From: Pseudorhodobacter sp. PARRP1
Lineage (GTDB): Bacteria > Pseudomonadota > Alphaproteobacteria > Rhodobacterales > Rhodobacteraceae
Assembly: GCA_002256245.1 (NCBI GenBank)
Contig: NKIU01000006.1
Span: 124,001 to 188,000, forward strand
DNA length: 64,000 nucleotides
Reading direction: 5' to 3'
A program made the translations under genes and the position numbers. This document shows positions 6,889 through 15,487 of the stretch, in pieces (position 1 is the stretch's first letter; each line of letters opens with the position of its first letter). The notes under the pieces are model-generated. The model was not told where the DNA came from, made no database searches, and saw only the letters and a program-made list of their open reading frames with translations.

Positions 6889-7299
6889 ATGCACCCCGCC
6901 GAGATGGCGGTGATCCATGCCGCTTGTTTTACCACGCCGCCGCCTTGGTCCGAGGCGGAAATCGTGCAGACTTTGGACAGCCCCTTCGCCTTTGCATTAA
7001 CCGAGCAAAGCGGTTTTCTGATCGGCCGTGTGGTGGCGGGCGAGGCCGAATTGATCACCCTCGCCGTGCACCCCGCTGCACGCAGGCAGGGCATCGGCGG
7101 GCGTCTGGTTGCGCAGTTTCTGGCCGAGGCCGCCGGGCGTGGCGCCGAATCAGTGTTTCTCGAAGTCGCCGCCGACAACCTGCCTGCGCAAAACCTGTAT
7201 GCGTCCAAAGGCTTTGAGCCCAAAGGCAAACGTCGCAGTTACTACCGCACACCCGACGGCGCGCGCGTCGATGCGTTGGTGCTGGGCCGCGTGCTTTAG
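6889..7299 (+). CDS. rimI: Ribosomal protein S18-alanine N-acetyltransferase-like GNAT
   Basis: A 136-residue GNAT protein of RimI type. The acetyl-CoA loop is RRQGIGGRL at 65-73 following LAVHPA, and VAADNLPAQNLYASKGFEPKGKRRSYY is the standard RimI C-terminal motif (N...A..LY...GF...R..YY). RimI acetylates the N terminus of ribosomal protein S18. Position directly behind tsaB is the usual one and supports the assignment, although other N-terminal acetyltransferases share the fold. Confidence 0.88.
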   Translation: MHPAEMAVIHAACFTTPPPWSEAEIVQTLDSPFAFALTEQSGFLIGRVVAGEAELITLAVHPAARRQGIGGRLVAQFLAEAAGRGAESVFLEVAADNLPAQNLYASKGFEPKGKRRSYYRTPDGARVDALVLGRVL

Positions 7300-7396
7300 C
7301 ACGCCAATGCCGCCAAATTATTGACCAAACGGTATAAATTTGATCGTGACGGTGCGGCGCTGCCGACGTGTTGCGCAGATAGGCCACAGATTCCTG

Positions 7397-7426
7397 TTGA
7401 CCCTCCCGCAAAGCACTGTCCTAAAT
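7397..7426 (+). promoter_or_regulatory. Candidate promoter of the nucleoside importer operon
   Basis: TTGACC (7397-7402) and CTAAAT (7421-7426) are 18 bases apart, 88 bases before the binding-protein start. Further upstream, TTGACCAAACGGTATAAA at 7321-7338 contains one good half of the RutR-type palindrome TTGACCA-N2-TGGTCAA and could be a regulator site; the second half is degenerate. Confidence 0.45.
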
Positions 7427-7513
7427 CCACCACGACCCGCTTGGCCGCTGGCGCTGCTGCCGCGCCAAGATGGGAGACAAAAACGCTAACAACACGGAAA
7501 CCGGGAGAAAATT

Positions 7514-8509
7514 ATGACCCTGATGAAACACCTGCTGGGTGCGGCTGCCACTTTGGCGCTGACGGGTGGTGCCGCTTTGGCGGAACCTGCGATCATCTTC
7601 GATCTGGGCGGCAAGTTCGACAAATCGTTCAACGAAGCGGCGTTCAACGGCGCAGAGAAATGGGCGAAAGAAACCGGCGGCACCTACAAAGAGCTGGAAA
7701 TGCAGTCCGAAGCCCAGCGCGAGCAGGCTTTGCGCAGCTTGGCCGAGGAAGGCGCCAACCCGATCATCATGACCGGCTTTGCCTTTGGTGACGTGCTCAA
7801 CACCGTGGCACCCGACTTCCCCGACACAAAATTCGGCATCATCGACATGGTGGTGGAACAGCCGAACGTGAAATCGGTGGTGTTTACCGAAGATCAGGGC
7901 AGCTATCTTGTCGGCATGATGGCGGGTCTGGCCTCCAAAACCAACACCGTTGGCTTCATCGGCGGCATGGATATCCCGCTGATCCGCCGCTTTGGCTGCG
8001 GATATGCCCAAGGTGTCAAGGCTGTGAAGCCCGATGCAACCGTGATCCTGAACATGACTGGCACCACCCCGGCTGCGTGGAATGACCCGGTGAAGGGTGC
8101 CGAACTGGCGAAAGCACAGAAATCGCAAGGCGCAGACGTGATCTATGCGGCAGCAGGCGGCACCGGCGTGGGCGTTCTGCAAACCGCTGCGGATGAAGGC
8201 ATCCTGTCGATCGGCGTGGACAGCAACCAGAACTATCTGCACCCCGGCAAAGTGCTGACCTCGATGATGAAGCGCGTCGATAACGCGGTGTATGACGCCT
8301 TCAAGGAAGGCGAAGACCTGAAGCCGGGCATCAACGTGATGGACCTGAAAGCAGGCGGCGTCGATTACGCGATGGACGACAACAACAAGGATCTGGTGAC
8401 CCCGGAAATGAAGGCAGCCGTCGATGCGGCAGCCGAAAAGATCAAATCGGGCGAGTTGGTGGTGCATGACTACATGTCCGACAACACCTGCCCGGCTGGT
8501 TCGTTCTGA
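7514..8509 (+). CDS. BMP family nucleoside ABC transporter, substrate-binding protein
   Basis: A 331-residue periplasmic binding protein of the Bmp/PnrA family. The first 23 residues form a Sec signal peptide ending ALA, with no lipobox cysteine, so the mature protein is soluble in the periplasm. Typical family segments are FDLGGKFDKSFNEAAFNGAEKW, GVDSNQNYL and the long C-terminal lobe with YAMDDNNKDLVTPEM. Bmp proteins bind purine and pyrimidine nucleosides. The gene opens a five-gene unit with an ATPase, two permeases and, further on, purine nucleoside phosphorylase, which strongly supports nucleosides as substrate. Stop and next start overlap (TGATG). Confidence 0.93.
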   Translation: MTLMKHLLGAAATLALTGGAALAEPAIIFDLGGKFDKSFNEAAFNGAEKWAKETGGTYKELEMQSEAQREQALRSLAEEGANPIIMTGFAFGDVLNTVAPDFPDTKFGIIDMVVEQPNVKSVVFTEDQGSYLVGMMAGLASKTNTVGFIGGMDIPLIRRFGCGYAQGVKAVKPDATVILNMTGTTPAAWNDPVKGAELAKAQKSQGADVIYAAAGGTGVGVLQTAADEGILSIGVDSNQNYLHPGKVLTSMMKRVDNAVYDAFKEGEDLKPGINVMDLKAGGVDYAMDDNNKDLVTPEMKAAVDAAAEKIKSGELVVHDYMSDNTCPAGSF

Positions 8510-10080
8510 TGGTGGCTACGGCCAATGGGGGGCGGCAGGCAACTGCCGCCCCTTCCCCATATGCGATTGAGTTGAAAGGCATATCCAAGGCCTTTGGCCC
8601 GGTTCAGGCGAACCGGGATATCAATATTGCCGTGCCGCGCGGCACCATTCACGGCATCATCGGCGAGAACGGCGCGGGCAAATCGACGCTGATGTCGATC
8701 CTTTACGGCTTTTACCGCGCCGACGCTGGTGAGATTTTCATCAACGGCAAGCTGACCCCAATCCCCGACAGCCAGAGCGCCATTCGCGCCGGCATCGGCA
8801 TGGTGTTCCAGCACTTCAAACTGGTGCAGAATTTCACGGTGCTGGAAAATGTGATCCTTGGGGCCGAGGATGGCCCGATGTTGAACACATCGCTGGCCAA
8901 GGCCCGCAAGGTTCTGGGCGATCTTTCCCGCGAATATGAGATGGACGTGGACCCCGATGCGCTGATCGAAGACCTGTCGGTCGGCCATCAGCAGCGGGTC
9001 GAGATTTTGAAGGCTTTGTATCGCCAGGCCGATATCCTGATTCTGGACGAGCCGACGGGGGTGCTGACCCCGGATGAGGCCGACCATTTGTTCCGCATTC
9101 TGAACGGGTTGAAGGATCAGGGCAAGACCATCATCCTGATCACCCATAAACTGCGCGAGATCATGGAGGCCACCGATAACGTCAGCGTCATGCGGCGCGG
9201 CACGATGGTCGGGACGGTAAAGACCGCCGAGAGTAGCCCCGAGTCGCTCGCCGAATTGATGGTGGGCCGCAAGGTTCTGCTTGAGGTCGAAAAGGCCAAG
9301 GCAACGCCGGGGGCGGTGGTGCTGGCCGTCGAAAACCTGCGCGTGAAGGACGAACACGGGGTGGAGCGGCTGAAAGGCGTCAGTCTGGAAATCCGCGCGG
9401 GCGAGATTTTGGGCATCGCGGGGGTGGCGGGCAACGGCCAGTCCGAACTGCTGGAAGCCTTGGGCGGCATCGCGCGGGCAACCGGGCGGATCACCTTGAA
9501 CGGCGTCGATCTGCCTCTGGCGGGCCTCAGTGCCAACGGCCAGACCCGGCGCGAGGCCGGGATCGCGCATGTGCCGGAAGACCGCCAGCATCTGGGCCTG
9601 ATCATGGATTTCAGCGCTTGGGAAAACGTGGCCTTCGGCTATCACAACGACCCGAAATACCAAAAGAACGCGCTGTTCATGGATAACGACGCTTTGCGGG
9701 CGGATACCGAGGCGAAGATGGCCCGCTACGACGTGCGCCCGCCGATCCCCACGCTGGCTGCGAAGAATTTCTCGGGCGGCAACCAGCAAAAGATCGTCGT
9801 CGCGCGCGAGATGGAGCAGAACCCCGACCTTTTGCTGATCGGTCAACCCACCCGCGGCGTGGATATCGGCGCGATTGAATTCATCCACAAGCAGATCGTG
9901 GCCCTGCGCGATGCGGGCAAGGCCATTCTGCTGGTCTCGGTCGAACTCGATGAAATCATGTCGCTTTCCGACCGGATTGCGGTGATGTTCGACGGGCAGA
10001 TCATGGGCATGGCCGACCCCGAAACCACAGACGAGCGCGCCTTGGGCCTGTTGATGGCCGGTGTTGGCGGGAAGGCGTAG
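8509..10080 (+). CDS. Nucleoside ABC transporter ATP-binding protein (two NBDs)
   Basis: A 523-residue protein with two tandem ABC cassettes, the architecture of ribose/BMP-type importers. NBD1 has Walker A GENGAGKST (52-60), signature LSVGHQQ, Walker B LILDEPTGV and an H-loop ITHK. NBD2 has a degenerate Walker A GVAGNGQSE, signature FSGGNQQ and a Walker B-like LLIGQPTRGVD in which the usual Asp-Glu is replaced by Gly-Gln. Degeneracy of the second site is normal in this subfamily. It energises the two permeases that follow; its start overlaps the stop of the binding protein by one base, showing coupled translation. Confidence 0.95.
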   Translation: MVATANGGRQATAAPSPYAIELKGISKAFGPVQANRDINIAVPRGTIHGIIGENGAGKSTLMSILYGFYRADAGEIFINGKLTPIPDSQSAIRAGIGMVFQHFKLVQNFTVLENVILGAEDGPMLNTSLAKARKVLGDLSREYEMDVDPDALIEDLSVGHQQRVEILKALYRQADILILDEPTGVLTPDEADHLFRILNGLKDQGKTIILITHKLREIMEATDNVSVMRRGTMVGTVKTAESSPESLAELMVGRKVLLEVEKAKATPGAVVLAVENLRVKDEHGVERLKGVSLEIRAGEILGIAGVAGNGQSELLEALGGIARATGRITLNGVDLPLAGLSANGQTRREAGIAHVPEDRQHLGLIMDFSAWENVAFGYHNDPKYQKNALFMDNDALRADTEAKMARYDVRPPIPTLAAKNFSGGNQQKIVVAREMEQNPDLLLIGQPTRGVDIGAIEFIHKQIVALRDAGKAILLVSVELDEIMSLSDRIAVMFDGQIMGMADPETTDERALGLLMAGVGGKA

Positions 10081-10081
10081 C

Positions 10082-11227
10082 ATGAACAAATTACCGCAAT
10101 GGGCCGATGTGGTGCTGGTGCCGCTGATCTCGCTTTTGCTGGCGGCTTTGGTCGCGGCGATTGTGCTGCTGGCGATTGGGCAAAGCCCCTCGGCGGCGCT
10201 GGGGATCATGGTGAAGGGCGCGTTCGGCTCGGCCAATGGCTGGGGCTATACGCTTTACTACACCACCAGCTTCATCTTCACCGGGCTGTCGGTGATCGTG
10301 GCGTTTCACGCAGGGCTGTTCAACATCGGCGGCGAGGGGCAGGCGCAACTCGGCGGGCTTGGCGTGGCGCTGGTCTGCCTCGCGCTGCCCTGGCCGCATT
10401 GGACGGTGGCGCTGCTCGCGGCAACCCTGGGGGCGGCGCTGTTTGGCGCGGCATGGGCGGCGGTTCCGGCCTATTTGCAGGCCAAGCGCGGCAGTCATAT
10501 CGTGATCACCACGATCATGTTCAACTACATCGCCTCTGCGTTGATCGTCTATATGCTGGTCGATGTGCTGCGCCCTGCGGGGCAAATGGACCCGGCCTCG
10601 GCACGCTTTCCGGCAGGCGCAAAGCTGCCTGCGCTATCTGACATGCCGCTGCTGCGCGAGTTTTTTGCCAAGCTGAACCCCGATGGCACGCCAAAGCTGA
10701 CCAAAGCGGGCGTCGCGATGTATTCCAACGTCCCCGCCAATGTGACGCTGTTCATCGCATTGGCCGCCTGTCTGGTGGTCTGGCTTTTGCTGTGGCGCAC
10801 CCGGCTTGGTTACCAGATCCGCGCCTTTGGCAAATCGGAAGCCGCGTCGAAATATGCCGGCATCAACCCGGTGAAGATCACCATGATCGCCATGCTGATT
10901 TCGGGCGGGTTGGCGGGCATGATGGCGATCAACAACGTGATGGGCTCGGCCGAGCGGTTGTTGCAGAACTCGGCCGAAGGGGCTGGGTTCATCGGCATCG
11001 CGGTGGCGCTGATGGGGCGGAACCACCCGTTCGGGGTGCTGCTGGCGGCGCTGTTGTTCGGATTTCTCTATCAGGGCGGGGCCGCGTTGGGGCTGAATAC
11101 CACCATCCCGATCGAGATGCGGATCGTGGTGCAGGGCCTTGTGATCCTGTTCACCGGGGCGCTCGATCAGATGGTGCGGATGCTGCTGGTGTGGCTGTTC
11201 AGCTTTGGGCGAAAGGCGGCTGCGTGA
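10082..11227 (+). CDS. Nucleoside ABC transporter permease 1
   Basis: A 381-residue inner-membrane permease of the BPD_transp_2 (BmpB/YufP-like) family with about ten hydrophobic segments. Family signatures are FNIGGEGQAQLGGLGVAL and KYAGINPVKITMIAMLISGGLAGMMAI. The ATG at 10082 follows the ATPase stop (TAGCATG); an in-frame upstream start at 10061 would lie inside the ATPase gene. The stop overlaps the start of permease 2 (TGATG), so the two halves of the channel are made stoichiometrically. Confidence 0.93.
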   Translation: MNKLPQWADVVLVPLISLLLAALVAAIVLLAIGQSPSAALGIMVKGAFGSANGWGYTLYYTTSFIFTGLSVIVAFHAGLFNIGGEGQAQLGGLGVALVCLALPWPHWTVALLAATLGAALFGAAWAAVPAYLQAKRGSHIVITTIMFNYIASALIVYMLVDVLRPAGQMDPASARFPAGAKLPALSDMPLLREFFAKLNPDGTPKLTKAGVAMYSNVPANVTLFIALAACLVVWLLLWRTRLGYQIRAFGKSEAASKYAGINPVKITMIAMLISGGLAGMMAINNVMGSAERLLQNSAEGAGFIGIAVALMGRNHPFGVLLAALLFGFLYQGGAALGLNTTIPIEMRIVVQGLVILFTGALDQMVRMLLVWLFSFGRKAAA

Positions 11228-12195
11228 TGGACTATGAGACGCTGATGCAGATTCTGGGCTCGACCGTGCGGCTGGGCACGCCCTTGCTGCTGGCCTGCCT
11301 TGCCGGGCTGTTTTCCGAACGCGCCGGGATTTTCGACATCGGGCTTGAGGGCAAGATGCTGGCCGCCGCGATGGCGGCAGGGTCGGTGGCGGCGATGTCA
11401 GGCTCGGCCTGGGTCGGGCTTTTGGCCGGGATTGGCGCGTCGATGATATTCGCGATGCTGCACGGCGTGGCCTCGATCACCTTCCGGGGCAATCAGTTGA
11501 TTTCGGGCGTGGCGCTGAACTTCCTGTCGTCTGGCATCACGGTGCTGGTGGCGCAGGCGTTGTTTGGCCAAGGCGGGCGCACGCCGCCCTTGGATGGCGC
11601 GGCACGGTTCAACCCGATCACCCTGCCCTTCGCCGACAGCGTCAAAGACGTGCCGCTGATCGGACCGCTTTATGAACAGGTGATCTCGGGCCATTCGATA
11701 CTGGTCTATGCGGCGGTGGCTTTCGTGCCGCTGACGTGGTGGATTCTTTACCGCACCCGCTTTGGCCTGCGCCTGCGCGCGGTGGGCGAAAACCCTGCTG
11801 CGGTGGATACGGCGGGGGTTTCCGTCAAGGGCCTGCGCTTTGCCGCGGTGGCGATCACCGGGGTTTTGTGCGGCGTGGCCGGGGCTTACATGGCAACCGC
11901 GCTTCAAGCCGGCTTCGGGCGCGAGATGACGGCAGGGCGCGGCTATATCGCCCTCGCCGCCCTGATCTTTGCGAAATGGCGGCCATGGCAGGCACTCGGC
12001 GCCACGATGCTGTTCGGCTTCTTTCAGGCCCTCGCGCTGCGCCCCGATGTGGTCGAGCGGATTGCGCAGGTCAAGATTCCGGTCTCGGCGCTGGATGCGC
12101 TGCCCTATATCCTGACGGTGCTGGTGCTGGCGGGCTTTGTCGGTAAAGCCATCCCGCCCCGCGCGGGCGGCGAGCCCTACGTGAAAGAGCGTTGA
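11227..12195 (+). CDS. Nucleoside ABC transporter permease 2
   Basis: A 322-residue partner permease of the same family, with about eight to nine membrane segments. Diagnostic stretches are SERAGIFDIGLEGKMLAAAM near the N terminus, FRGNQLISGVALNFL, and the C-terminal GRGYIALAALIFAKWRPW. The ATG at 11227 shares one base with the previous stop. A longer frame from 10792 is only an out-of-frame reading of permease 1. It forms the heterodimeric channel with permease 1. Confidence 0.93.
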   Translation: MDYETLMQILGSTVRLGTPLLLACLAGLFSERAGIFDIGLEGKMLAAAMAAGSVAAMSGSAWVGLLAGIGASMIFAMLHGVASITFRGNQLISGVALNFLSSGITVLVAQALFGQGGRTPPLDGAARFNPITLPFADSVKDVPLIGPLYEQVISGHSILVYAAVAFVPLTWWILYRTRFGLRLRAVGENPAAVDTAGVSVKGLRFAAVAITGVLCGVAGAYMATALQAGFGREMTAGRGYIALAALIFAKWRPWQALGATMLFGFFQALALRPDVVERIAQVKIPVSALDALPYILTVLVLAGFVGKAIPPRAGGEPYVKER

Positions 12196-12566
12196 TGAAA
12201 CCCGCCGCGCTGTGGATCGCCTGCCTTTGTCTCGCCTCAGCCGCACAGGCCGAAAGCCTTGCAGGCCTGCGCAAATCGGTCGTGGGCCAAGAGGTTGAGA
12301 TCACCGGCCATATCGGCACCGGGCTTGACCTGACCGACCCCGAGACGCTCAGCTTTCGCGACGAGGCGAAAAACATCTACCCCGTGGTGTTTGACGCCGG
12401 ACGCGCCGCGCGCAAACAACTCGAAGGCTGCAAGTTCGCGATGTTCAGCGGCGGCACCCCCTGTGCGATGACCGGCAAAGCCGAGATTGAACTGGATGGC
12501 GCAACCCTGCGCCTGATCATCTTCGAAGTCACCAGCATCCAAGCCCCGGCAAAGCTGGCAGACTGA
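12195..12566 (+). CDS. Small exported protein, unknown function
   Basis: A 123-residue protein with a signal peptide (MKPAALWIACLCLASAAQA, cleavage near residue 19) and a compact, mostly beta mature part with two cysteines (GCKFAMFSGGTPCAMTG) that could form a disulfide. It looks like a small OB-fold/DUF-type periplasmic protein (VVGQEVEITGHIGTG), but I cannot name a family. It starts on the last base of the permease stop codon, so it is co-translated with the importer. Confidence 0.7.
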   Translation: MKPAALWIACLCLASAAQAESLAGLRKSVVGQEVEITGHIGTGLDLTDPETLSFRDEAKNIYPVVFDAGRAARKQLEGCKFAMFSGGTPCAMTGKAEIELDGATLRLIIFEVTSIQAPAKLAD

Positions 12567-12578
12567 TGCCCGTGCCGC

Positions 12579-12630
12579 TTTCATCCGTTCCTAAATATCC
12601 CACGGGGTCCGGGGTGTGAAACCCCGGGGC
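12579..12630 (+). repeat. REP-like intergenic element, degenerate copy
   Basis: TTCATCCGTTCCTAAATATCC followed by CCGGGGT-loop-ACCCCGG resembles the better copy at 21004-21054 (TTCATCTTGGCGAAAATACT plus CCGGGGGT/ACCCCCGG hairpin). It fills the gap between the exported protein and the purine nucleoside phosphorylase gene and may act as a terminator or mRNA end. Confidence 0.55.
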
Positions 12631-12653
12631 CAGCAACACGCGGAACCCTAGCC

Positions 12654-13448
12654 ATGCAAGACCTAATCGCCAAAATCCAAGCCCGCGCAGGGGCTGCCCC
12701 TGTCAAACTCGGCCTGATCCTCGGCTCGGGTCTGGGCCATCTGGCGCAAGCGGTGCAGGGCACAGCAATCCCCTACGCCGATCTGCCCGGCTTTCCGCAT
12801 GTCGGCGTCTCGGGCCACAACCCCCATCTGGTGATCGGCGATCTGGAAGGCGTCCGCGTCGCGGTGCTTGGCGCGCGCGAGCATTACTATGAAAACGGCA
12901 ACCCGGCCGCGATGCGCCTTCCCCTGACGGTGCTCAAGGCGCTGGGGGCCGAGGCCTTGATCGCCACCAACGCCGCAGGGTCTCTGCGCCCCGACATCCG
13001 CCCCGGCGATCTGATGCTGCTCAGCGATCACATCAACTTCTCGGGCCTGAACCCGCTGATCGGCGAGAAAACCGACGCCCGCTTTGTGCCGATGACCACA
13101 GCCCACGATGCGGGCCTGCGCGCGGGCCTCAAGGCTTCGGCGCAGTCCGTGAACGTGGCGCTGCCCGAGGGCGTTTATGCGTGGTATTCCGGCCCTTCCT
13201 TTGAAACCCCCGCCGAAATCCGCGCCATCAAGATCCTTGGCGGCGATGCCGTGGGCATGTCCACCGTGCCGGAAGTGATCCTCGCCCGCTTCCTTGGCCT
13301 GCGCGTTGCTGCGATTTCCACCATCACCAACATGGCCGCCGGGATGAGCGACGAGCAGATCAGCCACGAACACACCAAGGCGATGGCGCCCTTGGGTGCG
13401 GCGAAACTGGAACAGGTGTTGCGTCATTTCCTGCGCACGCAACTGTGA
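12654..13448 (+). CDS. punA: Purine nucleoside phosphorylase (trimeric class)
   Basis: A 264-residue phosphorylase that splits purine (deoxy)nucleosides to base plus (deoxy)ribose-1-phosphate. Landmarks are LGLILGSGLG at 19-28 (phosphate loop), FPHVGVSGHNPHLVIG with the phosphate-binding His, EHYYENG, ATNAAGSLRPDIRPGDLM, and WYSGPSFETPAEIRA/GMSTVPEV in the nucleoside pocket. The subtype is the inosine/guanosine-specific trimer rather than the hexameric DeoD. Its place after a nucleoside importer makes a complete uptake and salvage unit. Confidence 0.93.
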   Translation: MQDLIAKIQARAGAAPVKLGLILGSGLGHLAQAVQGTAIPYADLPGFPHVGVSGHNPHLVIGDLEGVRVAVLGAREHYYENGNPAAMRLPLTVLKALGAEALIATNAAGSLRPDIRPGDLMLLSDHINFSGLNPLIGEKTDARFVPMTTAHDAGLRAGLKASAQSVNVALPEGVYAWYSGPSFETPAEIRAIKILGGDAVGMSTVPEVILARFLGLRVAAISTITNMAAGMSDEQISHEHTKAMAPLGAAKLEQVLRHFLRTQL

Positions 13449-13524
13449 CGGCCACAAGGGTTTGACAAGGCCTGCAAACCCGCGCAAGGCTTAAGGAAAT
13501 TCAATCCTGTCCGGGCCTTGCCCC

Positions 13525-14451
13525 ATGCAAATCTACCTCCCCATCGCCGAGGTTTCGATCAACGCCTTCCTGTTGTTGGGGTTGGGCGGCATTGTCGGAT
13601 TTCTGTCGGGCATGTTCGGCGTCGGCGGCGGTTTTCTGATCACGCCGCTGTTGCTGTTCGTCGGCGTGCCGCCCGGTGTCGCGGTGGCAACCGGGGCGAA
13701 CCAGGTCGTCGCCTCGTCAATCTCCGGCGTGCTGGTGCAGATGAAGCGCAAGGGCGTCGATTTCCGCATGGGGCTGGTGCTGCTGGTGGGCGGTTTTGCC
13801 GGATCGTTCGTCGGGGTCAAGGTGTTCGCCTGGATGACGGCCTTGGGCCAGATCGACCTGTTCGTGCAACTGTCCTACGTTTTGTTTCTTGGGCTGATCG
13901 GTGCGATGATGTTCGCCGAAAGCACCCGCGCGCTGCTGCGAGCACGCAAGGCCGGGGCCGCAGCCCCAATCCGGCGCTCTCATGCGCACACTTGGGTGCA
14001 CAGGCTGCCGCTGCAAATGAAATTCCGCACCTCGGGCCTCTATATCTCGGTGCTGCCGCCTGCCGCGATTGGCGCTGGTGTGGGCTTTTTGTCGGCCATC
14101 ATGGGGGTGGGCGGCGGCTTTATTCTGGTCCCCGCGATGATCTACCTTCTGGGGATGCCGACGCGGGTGGTGGTCGGCACCTCGCTGTTCCAGATCATTT
14201 TCGTGACCGGCTTCACCACGATCATGCACGCGATCAACAGCCAGACCGTCGATATGATGCTGGCGTTCCTGTTGATCATGGGCGGCGTGATCGGCGCGCA
14301 AATCGGCGCGCGGCTGTCCACGCGGCTGAAGGCCGAGCAGTTGCGCATCATGCTGGCGATCCTTGTGCTGACCGTCAGCTTCAAGATCGCGCTTGACCTG
14401 CTGCTGCAACCGGCCGAGTTGTTCACCGTGACGCCGGGGCTTTTGCCATGA
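13525..14451 (+). CDS. TauE/SafE family anion (sulfite/sulfoacetate) exporter
   Basis: A 308-residue polytopic membrane protein with the inverted repeat typical of TauE/SafE: GFLSGMFGVGGGFLITPLLL in the first half and GFLSAIMGVGGGFILVPAMI in the second. Members export sulfite, sulfoacetate or other organosulfur anions; the substrate cannot be read from sequence. It overlaps the following Alph_Pro_TM gene by four bases (ATGA), a pairing common in alphaproteobacteria. A TTGACA hexamer at 13462-13467 upstream could be a -35 box but no good -10 follows. Confidence 0.9.
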   Translation: MQIYLPIAEVSINAFLLLGLGGIVGFLSGMFGVGGGFLITPLLLFVGVPPGVAVATGANQVVASSISGVLVQMKRKGVDFRMGLVLLVGGFAGSFVGVKVFAWMTALGQIDLFVQLSYVLFLGLIGAMMFAESTRALLRARKAGAAAPIRRSHAHTWVHRLPLQMKFRTSGLYISVLPPAAIGAGVGFLSAIMGVGGGFILVPAMIYLLGMPTRVVVGTSLFQIIFVTGFTTIMHAINSQTVDMMLAFLLIMGGVIGAQIGARLSTRLKAEQLRIMLAILVLTVSFKIALDLLLQPAELFTVTPGLLP

Positions 14452-15203
14452 TCCGCGCGCTGATCCTGCTGCTGGCGCTGACCGCTCCGGCCTTCGCGAA
14501 TGAGGCTTTGGTCAGCGGCCTCAGCCAGAACCGCGTGCAGATCACCGCCAATTTCGATGGCTCGGAAATCCTGATCTACGGTGCCGTCAAGCGCGACGCC
14601 CCCGCCCCTGATGGCCCGCCGCTTGAGGTGATCGTTACGGTGGAAGGCCCCAGCACGGGCCTGATCATCCGCCGCAAGGAACGCGTCGCAGGCATCTGGC
14701 TGAACCGATCCTCTGTCACCGTCGATGCCGCCCCCAGCTTTTACGCGGTGGCCACCACCGACAAGCTCGATAAAATCCTGTCGGGCACAGAGGATCTGCG
14801 CCACCACATCACTATCCCGCAAGTGATCCGCGCCGTGGGCATCAGCGACGAGGCCGAGAACGCCCCCGATTTCATCGAAGCCCTGCAACGCATCCGGCTT
14901 GACGAAAGCCGCTACCGCATTGCCGAACGCTCGGTGCAACTGGCCGATGAGACGCTGTTTCGCACCGATATCGCCCTGCCCGCCAACCTGACCGAGGGCA
15001 ATTACAAGGTGCGCCTGTTCATCCTGCGCGGCGGCGTGGTGCTCGATACGCAAGAACGCCTGATCGCCGTGCGCAAGGCCGGGCTAGAGCGGTTTCTTTA
15101 CAACCTCGCGCATCAGCAACCGCTGCTTTACGGCGTGCTATCGCTGGTGATGGCGGCGGTGGCGGGTTGGGCGGCCTCGGCTGCGTTCCGCTTCGTGCGC
15201 TAG
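14448..15203 (+). CDS. Alph_Pro_TM (TIGR02186) family membrane-anchored protein
   Basis: A 251-residue protein with an N-terminal signal peptide (cleavage near AFA, residue 17) and one transmembrane helix at the very C terminus (LLYGVLSLVMAAVAGWAASAAF), so the body faces the periplasm. Segments RVQITANFDGSEILIYGAV, GIWLNRSSVTVDAAPSFYAVA and EGNYKVRLFILRGG fit the alphaproteobacterial TIGR02186 family. Function is unknown; its conserved position behind TauE/SafE exporters suggests a role in the same transport process. Confidence 0.85.
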   Translation: MIRALILLLALTAPAFANEALVSGLSQNRVQITANFDGSEILIYGAVKRDAPAPDGPPLEVIVTVEGPSTGLIIRRKERVAGIWLNRSSVTVDAAPSFYAVATTDKLDKILSGTEDLRHHITIPQVIRAVGISDEAENAPDFIEALQRIRLDESRYRIAERSVQLADETLFRTDIALPANLTEGNYKVRLFILRGGVVLDTQERLIAVRKAGLERFLYNLAHQQPLLYGVLSLVMAAVAGWAASAAFRFVR

Positions 15204-15346
15204 CGCAGGCGGCGTGACCGCCGCGCGACTGCGGCAGAAATCCCCGCCCCGAGGTTTCAACAGGCCAGCACCCATCAGAACGCAAAGCGGCGGGGAATCC
15301 CTACATAATGTGGGCATTTTCGGCCAAATCACACCATACAGACATT

Positions 15347-15368
15347 TGTCCCCGCGGGGACAGTTTTT
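15347..15368 (+). terminator. Palindromic terminator TGTCCCCGCGGGGACA, copy 1
   Basis: A perfect 16-bp palindrome (15347-15362) followed by GTTTTT on the plus strand. It sits between the convergent Alph_Pro_TM and MATE genes and recurs at 27109-27124, also between convergent genes. It should stop plus-strand transcription. The surrounding gap 15204-15487 holds no gene. Confidence 0.75.
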
Positions 15369-15487
15369 CTGCGGTTTTTCGGCCCCTTTGCCCCCCCGAA
15401 ATCCGGGCGCATCGCATCCCCGGCCATCCCGCGGCAGCGCCGCCGCGCGGGGGCTCGATGCCCCCCAAGGCGGCACCCCCGCTCCGG